Assembly (NCBI GenBank): GCA_048594725.1
Contig: JBMDXA010000226.1
Span: 11,341-75,340, forward strand
Reading direction: 5' to 3'
DNA length: 64,000 nt
From: JAFDZV01 sp048594725
GTDB lineage: Bacteria > Bacteroidota > Ignavibacteria > OLB7
The position numbers were made by a program, and so were the translations under genes. The notes below the pieces were generated by a model. That model was not told the origin of the DNA, ran no database searches, and worked only from the letters and a program-made list of their open reading frames with translations. Shown here piece by piece: positions 26,782 to 34,395 of this stretch; the first letter of the stretch is position 1; every line of letters starts with the position of its first letter.

Positions 26782-26923
26782 GCCATCCCCGGCCCGGCCC
26801 CCGAAACAACATTCCCAATTCCTCCGCTTTCAATCCAGATCCTCTGGCCCGGTTCCTACCCCGTCCCACTCACTCAACGGGAGACCGGTGGGCGGATATT
26901 ATCCTGTTCTGAACCCGAACTCT

Positions 26924-27568
26924 ATGGATTTCATCGGAGATTTCTTTCATATGATCAGCTCGCCGGAAGGCTTCCGGGAGCTGATAGCATGGGGCGGTTA
27001 TATCGTCCTCATCCTCATCATCTTCTCGGAAACGGGGCTGCTGATCGGATTCTTCCTCCCCGGAGATTCGCTCCTGGTAACCGCCGGGGTGCTTGCCGCC
27101 GCCGGAGTGCTGGATCTCACATTGCTGAACGTGCTGCTGATTCCGGCCGCCAGCAGCGGCGATGCCACAGGCTATACGATAGGGTTCCGAAGCGGAAAGC
27201 GGCTGCTGCAACGCCCCGATTCCAGGTTCTTCAAGAAATCCCATGTGGACAAGACCCAGGAGTTCTATGCCAAGCATGGCGGCAAGACCATCGTGCTGGC
27301 GCGATTCGTCCCCATCGTCAGGACGTTCGCCCCGGTGGTGGCCGGCATCGCACGCATGCCCTACCGCCAGTTCGCCATCTTCAATGTGGCCGGCGGCATC
27401 CTCTGGATAGCCTCCACCACTCTGCTGGGCTATTTTCTCGGCAAGGTGATCCCCGATATCGAGCGCTATATCCACTATGTGATCGCGGCGGTGATCTTCC
27501 TCTCCATTCTGCCGATCATCTTCGAGTTCATCAAGAGCAGGCGGAATCGCCGGGCGGCCGCCGAGTAG
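26924..27568 (+). CDS. DedA family membrane protein (VTT/SNARE-associated domain)
   Basis: 214 residues from ATG 26924; a GTG at 26888 is possible. Membrane segments lie at about 27-60, 65-85, 145-165 and 180-200. The family signature is clear: GGYIVLILIIFSETGLLIGF, FLPGDSLLVTAGVLAAAG, ARFVPIVRTFAPVVAGIARM and GGILWIASTTLLGYFLG. DedA proteins are inner-membrane proteins linked to lipid-carrier (undecaprenyl phosphate) recycling and membrane homeostasis; which applies here is not known. It lies 142 bases after ruvC on the same strand. Confidence 0.93.
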   Translation: MDFIGDFFHMISSPEGFRELIAWGGYIVLILIIFSETGLLIGFFLPGDSLLVTAGVLAAAGVLDLTLLNVLLIPAASSGDATGYTIGFRSGKRLLQRPDSRFFKKSHVDKTQEFYAKHGGKTIVLARFVPIVRTFAPVVAGIARMPYRQFAIFNVAGGILWIASTTLLGYFLGKVIPDIERYIHYVIAAVIFLSILPIIFEFIKSRRNRRAAAE

Positions 27569-27667
27569 GCGATGTGCAAGCAGTGATTCAGTGATGACGC
27601 CCCCGATACGATGCCATAGCGTTCTGATGCCGCCCGCAGCCGGCCGGCGCAAACCGATCCCGATGAT

Positions 27668-28330
27668 ATGAGACATGGATATCCGATAGCCGTGATGATG
27701 ATCCTTCCGGCAGTGCTCCTGCTGGGAGCTGCCGGGGGAGCCACCCTTCCGGAGAACGAACCGCTCCCTCCCCGGCCCGGCGATACGGCCGCGCCGAAGG
27801 AGCAGCGGGCCGCGCTGATCTTCGGCGAGCGCCATGCGCTCACCCTGCGCGCGCCGGAACGGTGGACGCTCGATACCAGGAGCGGCCAGGCCCAGGGACT
27901 CCAGGCGGTGTTCTATCCGCAGGGGGAACGATGGGCCGGGAGCCCGTCGGTGATGTACTGCCAGGTGGTTGCGCGGGGAAAGGATATCGCAGATCGCAAT
28001 GCGATGATCGACTACGACCAGAACCGCTTCCGGAGCAGCAGCCCCACCGCGGTGGTCGCCAGGGGAGATTCCATAGCGCTGGGGAACGGGACCAGAACCC
28101 CAACCTCCCGTTTTTCCGGGGGCGCCAGAGGGAACATAGAGCAGGTGGCGTATATCGAGGAGCGCTCGGTGGTGGTGCTGGTGGTGCTCTCCTGCCGGAA
28201 TGCGGAGGTCTTCGACCGCTCGCTGCCGGCATTCCGCCAGCTTGTGGCCTCCTACAAGTTCCTGGCCGACGATCAGGAGAATATCATGCGCGCGGTGGAG
28301 GCTGCCGAGGAGTTCGGCTTCGGGGAGTAG
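27668..28330 (+). CDS. Exported protein of unknown function
   Basis: 220 residues with a signal peptide (YPIAVMMILPAVLLLGAAGG). The mature part has GERHALTLRAPERWTLDTRS, then alternating strand and helix segments (SVMYCQVVARGKD, EQVAYIEERSVVVLVVLSCR) and a helical end (EVFDRSLPAFRQLVASYKFL). This layout recalls small periplasmic proteins of the PsbP/Mog1 fold, often described as lipid or surface-associated, but I see no firm match. It sits 99 bases after the DedA gene on the same strand. It ends in front of a strong terminator. Confidence 0.7.
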   Translation: MRHGYPIAVMMILPAVLLLGAAGGATLPENEPLPPRPGDTAAPKEQRAALIFGERHALTLRAPERWTLDTRSGQAQGLQAVFYPQGERWAGSPSVMYCQVVARGKDIADRNAMIDYDQNRFRSSSPTAVVARGDSIALGNGTRTPTSRFSGGARGNIEQVAYIEERSVVVLVVLSCRNAEVFDRSLPAFRQLVASYKFLADDQENIMRAVEAAEEFGFGE

Positions 28331-28403
28331 GGATGGGAGAGAGGATGATGGAGATGCCCGCGCCGGCGCCCGGACAGGCAGAACGAGCTTTCAGAAAACA
28401 GTG

Positions 28404-28440
28404 AACCGGGATGGCCGACCTCGACCATCCCGGTTTCTGT
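28404..28440. terminator. Terminator hairpin between convergent genes
   Basis: AACCGGGATGG (28404-28414) pairs perfectly with CCATCCCGGTT (28425-28435), followed by TTTCTGT. It serves the plus-strand gene ending at 28330. The minus-strand BON gene ends at 28485, so it could serve both directions. Confidence 0.75.
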
Positions 28441-28484
28441 ATAATCGGATCGTTATCGACCCGATGCCCTCAAATTTTCTTCCC

Positions 28485-28841
28485 TTACTGGGTGATCGTA
28501 AGGTTGTTGACCACCTGCTTCACACCGGAGGTGTTCTCGGCGGTGACCTGGGCCTGTGCCTTCTGATTCTCGGAGACGACGGAGCCATTGAGCACGATCA
28601 CGCCATCGCCCTGCGATTCAACCTTCACGTTCTCGAATCCCGGCTTGGCGATCAGAGCGGTCTCCACCATCTTTTCGATCGACTCGGTCTTCACTTCCGT
28701 TCCGGCATTGTTGGCTGCCTCGCCCACGGTCGTGGTCGTGTCGCGGGTTTCCACGTTGACATCGGCATCCTTGCCGCAACCGGTCAGTGCCACCATGCCG
28801 AAGGCGCAGAGAGCTATCGAAAAAAGACGTAGCGATTTCAT
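28485..28841 (-). CDS. BON domain lipoprotein
   Basis: 118 residues. The lipoprotein signal reads LRLFSIALCAFGMVALTGC (lipobox L-T-G-C, Cys at 22). The mature part has a Thr-rich linker, then a single BON domain (about 55-118: MVETALIAKPGFENVKVESQ, GDGVIVLNGSVVSENQKAQA, VVNNLTI). BON domains occur in OsmY-like proteins and bind membranes or support envelope integrity under stress. It is monocistronic or in an operon with the glycosyltransferase upstream, whose stop is only 6 bases from its start on the same strand. Confidence 0.9.
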   Translation of the reverse strand: MKSLRLFSIALCAFGMVALTGCGKDADVNVETRDTTTTVGEAANNAGTEVKTESIEKMVETALIAKPGFENVKVESQGDGVIVLNGSVVSENQKAQAQVTAENTSGVKQVVNNLTITQ

Positions 28842-28847
28842 GGTCTG

Positions 28848-29633
28848 TTATCCCCTGATATTGGTAAAAGTAATGTCAGAGCAGAGTTTGCTATCAACCT
28901 GCATGCCATTACTGATGAGTAGGCTGTCCGGGGGGCCGAGTATGGTGCGCGGGGCGGGGTCGCGATTGGCTTTGTAGAGTGCCGCAAGATCCTCCGGATG
29001 TGCCCCGAGCAGATACCGCATCAGGATGGATGCGTTGCGAAGTTGCTGGCGCACGATCCCATGCTGCTGGAACCGGCGGGAGGATGTGATGATCTCCGCC
29101 GGGAGCGAACGTATGCGTTCCATCCGGCGCGCCCTGCGGAGCAGGGCCACGTCCTCCAGAATGGGCCATGAGGGAAATCCCCCTATCCGGTCGTACAAGC
29201 TGCGCCGCAGCACGATGCCCTGATCGCCGAACGATGTCCAGAGCGAATCGAACCGGGTGAACCAGGAATAGAGCCGGTACAGAGGATGCGCCGAATCCAG
29301 CCGCAGGCGAAATGTGCCGATTGTGAAGCTGGGGTCGGCCAGGGCGCCTGCCAGCACCGCCGGGACTTCCGGGGCCAGATGGCTGTCGGCATGGAGGAAA
29401 AAGAGGGCCGATCCGGATGCCGCCGCGGCACCCGCGCGAAGCTGGATGCCCCGCCCGGCGGCGCTCGGCACCACCCGCGCCCCCATCTCCCGCGCGATGG
29501 CGCATGTACGGTCGTACGAACCACCGTCCGCCACGATCACCTCCGCGCCGAGCGGAGAGAGCGAACGAAGGCAGGAGGCCAGATGCCGCTCCTCGTTCAA
29601 CGCCGGTATAACCACCGATATATCGCTCATCAT
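28848..29633 (-). CDS. Family 2 glycosyltransferase, TIGR04283-like
   Basis: 261 residues. GT-A motifs: ISVVIPALNEERHLASCLRS, EVIVADGGSYDRT, then GRGIQLRAGAAAASGSALFF and LHADSHL (the D-x-D-type segment as HADS), SFGDQGIVLRRSLYDRIGGF and PILEDVALLRRARRM. This run matches the TIGR04283 family, whose members are often beside arsenosugar genes. No arsenic gene is seen here, so that role is not supported by context. The start MM at 29628-29633 leaves the choice between two adjacent ATGs. The BON lipoprotein gene follows after 6 bases. Confidence 0.85.
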   Translation of the reverse strand: MMSDISVVIPALNEERHLASCLRSLSPLGAEVIVADGGSYDRTCAIAREMGARVVPSAAGRGIQLRAGAAAASGSALFFLHADSHLAPEVPAVLAGALADPSFTIGTFRLRLDSAHPLYRLYSWFTRFDSLWTSFGDQGIVLRRSLYDRIGGFPSWPILEDVALLRRARRMERIRSLPAEIITSSRRFQQHGIVRQQLRNASILMRYLLGAHPEDLAALYKANRDPAPRTILGPPDSLLISNGMQVDSKLCSDITFTNIRG

Positions 29634-30083
29634 TCACGTCCCCGGGAGGAAAGGCAGGATGCCGGCAGATGGAACGTGTTCCACCCTCCGCCGGCGTGCG
29701 GTGAGAGGCTGCAACCTTCATGCCTTTGTACGCGGGAACCGGATGGCCGGAGAGTCTATTTCCGCAGGGGCGGCATTTCATTCTGCGTCGTTCTTTCATT
29801 CCGTGATTGAAGGGGCATTCCGGACGATAGGCGATTCGTGGAACTCCGGGGCGCCGGTCTCGTAGGAGACCTCTGCGGCTCTCCCGTCATCATCGGCGAT
29901 CGGAACCGGTGCGGAAGTGGTTCCCGGGCATTGGGAACCGGATAGCTTCTGGACTGTTCTTTGAGGATCATTTCCCGTATAGCATATTGGTGGCTGGCGT
30001 GCGCGGCGGGCGGTGAGCGGAGGCGATGGCCGCAACGGAGTAATGGGTTCGTCATATCCCTCGGATAACCGGAACAACAGATA
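29634..30083. other. 450-base divergent intergenic region
   Basis: Lies between the glycosyltransferase (minus) and the dnaJ-like gene (plus). I see no gene, terminator or clear repeat; promoters for both flanking genes must lie here, but no strong consensus stands out. Confidence 0.5.
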
Positions 30084-30857
30084 ATGCAGCAGAAGGATTT
30101 CTATCAGGTGCTTGGTGTCAGCGAAACTGCTACGCAGGATGATATCAAGAAGGCCTATCGTGAAATCGCAAAGAAGTATCATCCCGACAAGAACCCCGGC
30201 AACAAGGCTGCCGAGGAGAAGTTCAAGGAGGCCAGCGAGGCCTACGATACGCTGGGCGATACCGAGAAGCGGACGAAATACGACCGGCTGAGAAAACTTG
30301 GCGCCGCAGGGGCCGGCTTTGGCGGCGGCGGATTCGGTTTCGGTGGCGGCTCCTCCGGCAGCGGGATGAGCTACGAGGAATTCATGCGCCAGTACGGCAC
30401 CCCCGCACAGCAGGAGCGTCATGGCGGCGGCAGAAAGTCCTCCAAAAGCTCCGATTTTTCGTTCGATGATATCTTCGGCAACCTCTTCGGCGGCGGGCGC
30501 CGTGGCGGCGGAGCGCAGTCCACGGAGCTGGAATCCGATGAGCCGCAGCCCACCGATGATCCCTTTTTCAAACGGAAGGGGAACGATGCCTACGTGGATG
30601 TAACGGTCAATCTGGCGCAGGCGGTGCTCGGCAGCAAGATCCGTGTGCGCACCCCGTCCGGCAAACGGGTGACCGTGAAGATCGTACCGGGAACCGACCC
30701 GGAAAAGGCGCTTCGTGTGCCGCAACTGGGCTACCAGACCGGCGGGGGCACCGGCGATCTCTATATCCGCGTGCACGTCAGCATGCCGAAAAATCTGAAC
30801 GACGAGCAGAAGGAGGCGATGAAAAAGTTCGCCGAGAGCGCCGGGCTGAAGTATTGA
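30084..30857 (+). CDS. DnaJ domain co-chaperone, CbpA-like (no zinc finger)
   Basis: 257 residues. The J domain (5-70) has HPD at 33-35 (KKYHPDKNPG), which stimulates DnaK ATPase. A Gly/Phe-rich linker follows (about 74-95, GFGGGGFGFGGG), then DDIFGNLFGGG. The C-terminal domain (about 165-257) has DVTVNLAQAVLGSKIRVRTP, KRVTVKIVPGTDPEKALRVP and DLYIRVHVSMPKNL. The CxxCxGxG zinc repeats are missing and only one full substrate-binding domain is evident, so it is a shortened type II/CbpA-like protein rather than DnaJ itself. No dnaK or grpE is nearby. Confidence 0.92.
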   Translation: MQQKDFYQVLGVSETATQDDIKKAYREIAKKYHPDKNPGNKAAEEKFKEASEAYDTLGDTEKRTKYDRLRKLGAAGAGFGGGGFGFGGGSSGSGMSYEEFMRQYGTPAQQERHGGGRKSSKSSDFSFDDIFGNLFGGGRRGGGAQSTELESDEPQPTDDPFFKRKGNDAYVDVTVNLAQAVLGSKIRVRTPSGKRVTVKIVPGTDPEKALRVPQLGYQTGGGTGDLYIRVHVSMPKNLNDEQKEAMKKFAESAGLKY

Positions 30858-31197
30858 GTACTTCGGGGCAGGTTTTCTGAGATTTCGCGCCGTGCTGTCG
30901 CGGAGTTCCACTGGGCGACCCCTGTTGCTGCCACTGCGCACGGAGTCGAACTCCGTGCGAACAGGTACTGCGAACAGTACCGGGGATCTCAGCAAACGTA
31001 TCGGCAGGTACGTGGAAGAGGCCGGGAGAGAGGAAAGCGAGTGGCAGGAAATAGGAGAGCATGGAGAATCGATCTCCTTCTCTCCCTGGCCGCCGCCACC
31101 TTGCATCTTCATATCCTTTGGAAACGGTCTCCCTCGAAGAACGAAGCAGGCACGACTACAGCCGCCGAAGCCGGCATCACTATCTCCAACTACACCG
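30858..31197. other. Intergenic region with R2 repeat and short palindromes
   Basis: No gene upstream of 31198, although the frame of the NTF2-like gene stays open through it. It contains R2 copy 2 (30861-30942), the palindrome CGCACGGAGT-CGA-ACTCCGTGCG (30937-30959) and GGTACTG-CGAA-CAGTACC (30964-30981). Confidence 0.6.
30861..30981 (+). repeat. Dispersed element family R2, copy 2, with extra hairpins
   Basis: CTTCGGGGCAGGTTTTCTGA, then GATTTCGCGC and TGTCGCGGAGTTC match the copy at 12097-12177. The stem that follows has changed, and two further palindromes (30937-30959 and 30964-30981) lie next to it. Confidence 0.6.
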
Positions 31198-31593
31198 ATG
31201 TCTTCATCCGAACAGACCCCTTTCGATATCGTCAACGCCTGGCTGGATGCGGTGAACGACCGCCGCGAGGAGCGGCTGATGGAACTTTCCGATCCGGACA
31301 TCGAGATCGTGGGACCGCGAGGAACCGGCCATGGGCATGCGTTGCTGCGCGAGTGGATGTCGCACGCGCATGTGCATCTGGAGGCGCTGTGCGTCTTCGC
31401 CGCCGGCGACCGCGTGGTGGTGGAACAGCATGGGGTCTGGCGCTCGGTGCAGGATGGGAAGCTGATCGGGGAGACCGATGTGGCCTCGGAGTTCCGTGTG
31501 GCGGGAGGCCGCGTGGCACGATATGCGCGGTATGATTCGGTGGATGAGGCTCTTCAGGCCGCCGGACTGGCCTACACCGATGAGATGGTCTGA
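31198..31593 (+). CDS. NTF2-like (SnoaL-type) small protein
   Basis: 131 residues from ATG 31198. The pattern PFDIVNAWLDAVNDRREERL, MELSDPDIEIVGPRGTGHGH, LLREWMSHAHVHLEALCVFA, DRVVVEQHGVWR and VASEFRVAGGRVARYARYDS follows the cone-shaped NTF2 fold: N-terminal helices, then a curved sheet. Members range from isomerases and hydrolases to simple binding proteins, so no reaction is assigned. No signal peptide. The frame runs open upstream, but the earlier part is repeat DNA and lacks the fold. Confidence 0.75.
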   Translation: MSSSEQTPFDIVNAWLDAVNDRREERLMELSDPDIEIVGPRGTGHGHALLREWMSHAHVHLEALCVFAAGDRVVVEQHGVWRSVQDGKLIGETDVASEFRVAGGRVARYARYDSVDEALQAAGLAYTDEMV

Positions 31594-31821
31594 AAAAGTC
31601 AGGGGGGCGCTGGAGCCGGGGAGAATGAGGATAGGGAACGATGGGGCGATATCATCAAGACTGATGGCATCGCCCTACTCACCGCTCCTGGTGTGGCTGG
31701 CCCTGTTTGGGCGGCGTTCGGCTCCGCCCGCCTGGGTGTCCGCACGCGTGAGGGAGTAGAACGGCGCGACAACGCATCTCAGAGAATTATATCCATAGGT
31801 ACGTAAGCTCCAGGTCATACC

Positions 31822-32157
31822 ATGAACACAACGACATTGCCCCGTTCCTTCACCGAGCTGGTGGAGCAGTCCGATCGTCCCGTCCTGGTCGATTTCTGGG
31901 CGGCGTGGTGCGGTCCGTGCAGGATGGTGGCACCGGTGATAGAACAGATCGCCAGGGAATACAAGGGGAAGCTGCTGGTGGTGAAGATCAATGTGGACGA
32001 GAAGCCGCAGGTCTCCGCACAGTACAGCGTTCAGAGCATCCCCACCATCATGCTGTTCCATCGCGGCAAGGTGCTGATGCGCGAGGCCGGAGCGCTGCCG
32101 TACGGCACACTGAAACAATCGATCGATGCGGCCCTGGCCGGCGCCGGCCAGGCGTAG
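31822..32157 (+). CDS. trxA: Thioredoxin
   Basis: 111 residues, normal thioredoxin length. The active site WCGPC has Cys30 and Cys33 within VDFWAAWCGPCRM. The cis-proline is in SIPTIMLF, with the following FHRGKVL. It reduces protein disulfides in the cytoplasm using thioredoxin reductase, which is not in the window. No signal peptide. The gene stands alone, with a terminator hairpin 76 bases past its stop. Confidence 0.93.
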   Translation: MNTTTLPRSFTELVEQSDRPVLVDFWAAWCGPCRMVAPVIEQIAREYKGKLLVVKINVDEKPQVSAQYSVQSIPTIMLFHRGKVLMREAGALPYGTLKQSIDAALAGAGQA

Positions 32158-32715
32158 ATCGGCTACGGCAACCGCTGTAGCCGCTGCAATGCGGCCGCGG
32201 ATGCGGCAGAGAATCATAAGCGAATCATAGCGGGCCCTTCCGGAGCAGAGGATGTTCCGGAAGGGCCGTTGTCATTTCCGGGGGTGCTGCGTTGTCACTT
32301 CTCTGTAACATCTCCATAAACCGGGGGTTATCAAACCGGTGGCAGAGGGGGAATTGCATGGAACCCAGCCGGCAAGTTCGTACATTCTCCGGCCGGCGGA
32401 GGGAATACCGTCTCCGGGTGGATACTACAATCCTCCTGACGGGTTGTGCGTCGGTATCGGCCAAAGCATTGCCGTCCGAATAGCAGCACAGTCCAGAGCC
32501 GGTGATGCCCACATCCAACCTTCCCATCGTTTCCGGCGTGTGATTGCACTCGGCAGTCCACATTCCGGCAAGGTCCGTCGCGATGCCCCCAACCCATCTC
32601 CATCACTCCAGGTGATCGCGTGGGCGTGATTGTGCCGCAGGAACTTCTCCTGCCCGCAACCGGCCACCGCAGGCGATGGCGTTTCGTGGCATGAGATCCT
32701 CCAGAGGCAACACCC
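32158..32715. other. 558-base intergenic region before the DUF1800 gene
   Basis: Besides the terminator at 32233-32277, I see no gene, RNA or repeat. The open frames here are short and without family patterns. Confidence 0.5.
32233..32277 (+). terminator. Terminator after thioredoxin
   Basis: GGCCCTTCCGGA (32233-32244) pairs perfectly with TCCGGAAGGGCC (32256-32267) across an 11-base loop, followed by GTTGTCATTT. The stem is strong and the T tract is weak. Confidence 0.7.
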
Positions 32716-34287
32716 ATGAACCGACGATCCTTCTTTACACAGTGGTTCACGCGCCCTGCTCCCGGCGCCGATCCGCGCACTCCTGTTGCACGCCGGGCCG
32801 CCGCCGGGCTGCAACCCTATACTCCCACTGCGGCCGCTCCCTGGAACGCAATCCGTGCCGGGCATCTGCTTCGCCGGGCCACCTTCATGCCCCGCTGGGC
32901 CGATCTGGAGGCCATCCTGGCGCTTTTGCCGTCGCAGGCGGTGGATCTTCTGCTGAATGCGGCCAGCCTTCCGGCAAAGCCCGGTGTGGCAAGCCATAGC
33001 ACCGAAAGCCTGGAGGGACTCGACGTCACCCTGCAGAATCAGCTCCGCGAAGTGTGGCGCAGCGACCAGCAGGCGCTCAGCGCCTGGTACGCCGATGTCA
33101 TCAAGAATGCCCACCTGACGCTGGTGGAGAAGATGGTGGCATTCTGGAGCGGGCATTTTACAACCGAGTTCGAGACGGATGATGGGATTGTGGTAGCCCC
33201 GCTTCTCTATATCCAGAACCAGCTGTTCCGCGACCATGGCCTCGGCAATCTGAAGGATCTGGTAATGTCGGTAACGCTGGATGGCGCCATGCTGGTGTAT
33301 CTGGGAGGGGATCTGAACAAGGCGGGAGCGCCCAACGAGAACTATGCGCGCGAGCTGCTGGAACTGTATACCACCGGCCTGGGGCATTATACCGAGGGGG
33401 ATGTGCAGAACGCCGCCCGTATCCTCACCGGCTGGCGCTCCGCCCGCTACGATGATCTGCCCACGCCGAACGGGATGTTCAAAACCTATTTCCTCCCCTC
33501 GCAGCACGATATCAACGGCAAGGAGTTCCTCGGGGTCTCCTTCCCGGCGCGCGACACCACCACCAACACCGAGTTCCTGGTGCAGCGCGACGAGGTGCGC
33601 AAGCTGGTGGATACGATCTTCGAGAAACGTGGCCGCGCCGTTGCCGAATTCATCAGCCGGAAGATCTACCGCTTCTTCGTCTACAGCAATCCTGCCGGTG
33701 CCGACGAGGGGGTGATCGATGCGATGGCCGATCTGTTCATCCGGAACGATTTCGAGATCCGCCCGGTGATGGCCGCGCTCCTGAAAAGCGAGCACTTCTT
33801 CGATAACGCCAACATCGGTTCGCAGATCAAAACCCCCGCCGAGTTCGCCGTGGGGCTGGCCCGCCAGCTCGGCGCCAACCGCGATCTTGTTGATGATATG
33901 TCCCGGCTGGCGCAGGCCCCGTTCGAGCCCCCGAACGTGAGCGGATGGCCCGGCCATCACGACTGGATAACCACCACCACCTATCCGCTCCGCTCGGATA
34001 TCTCCTCGCAGGCGGTCTCCTCGGCGAGCGATGAGGCGCTGGTGGAGTTCATCAAAAGTTTCCCCGATCATACCAATGTGGCGGCTCTGGTGACGAACGC
34101 TGCGGCGATCCTTCTGCCACGGCCCCTCTCCTCCGGCCGGAAGGCATCGTTGCAGGCCAAGCTGCTGGCCGGTGCCCCCGATTACGAATGGGGGGAGATC
34201 CTTTCCGAGAGCCCCTCCACCGCCGCGCGCAACATGCGCGATATGCTCGGCACCGTGGTCGAGCTTCCCGATTTCCAGTTGTGCTGA
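32716..34287 (+). CDS. DUF1800 family protein
   Basis: 523 residues beginning MNRRSFFTQWFTRP. Family signatures are visible: AGHLLRRATFMPRWADLEAI, LVEKMVAFWSGHFTTEF, LYIQNQLFRDHGLGNLKDLV, NENYARELLELYTTGLGHYT and VNGWPGHHDWI-like NVSGWPGHHDW near 400. DUF1800 proteins are uncharacterised, usually exported, and nearly always paired with a DUF1501 gene, as here (start 34396, 108 bases on). RRSFF recalls a Tat motif, but no hydrophobic stretch follows, so export may depend on the partner. A second DUF1800/DUF1501 pair lies at 61912-64000. Function unknown. Confidence 0.9.
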   Translation: MNRRSFFTQWFTRPAPGADPRTPVARRAAAGLQPYTPTAAAPWNAIRAGHLLRRATFMPRWADLEAILALLPSQAVDLLLNAASLPAKPGVASHSTESLEGLDVTLQNQLREVWRSDQQALSAWYADVIKNAHLTLVEKMVAFWSGHFTTEFETDDGIVVAPLLYIQNQLFRDHGLGNLKDLVMSVTLDGAMLVYLGGDLNKAGAPNENYARELLELYTTGLGHYTEGDVQNAARILTGWRSARYDDLPTPNGMFKTYFLPSQHDINGKEFLGVSFPARDTTTNTEFLVQRDEVRKLVDTIFEKRGRAVAEFISRKIYRFFVYSNPAGADEGVIDAMADLFIRNDFEIRPVMAALLKSEHFFDNANIGSQIKTPAEFAVGLARQLGANRDLVDDMSRLAQAPFEPPNVSGWPGHHDWITTTTYPLRSDISSQAVSSASDEALVEFIKSFPDHTNVAALVTNAAAILLPRPLSSGRKASLQAKLLAGAPDYEWGEILSESPSTAARNMRDMLGTVVELPDFQLC

Positions 34288-34395
34288 TCCCTTGAACGTG
34301 CTCCTCCCCCTGTATGCTCCCGTCGTTCATCCGATGCCGATGGAGACTGAAGCGCGGGGAGGCTGCTCACCGAAAACTACTCCGGCCGGTACGCC

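Noticed and set aside
30892..31197. N-terminal extension of the NTF2-like gene
   Set aside because: It runs through repeat DNA and lacks protein-like pattern; the fold starts at ATG 31198.
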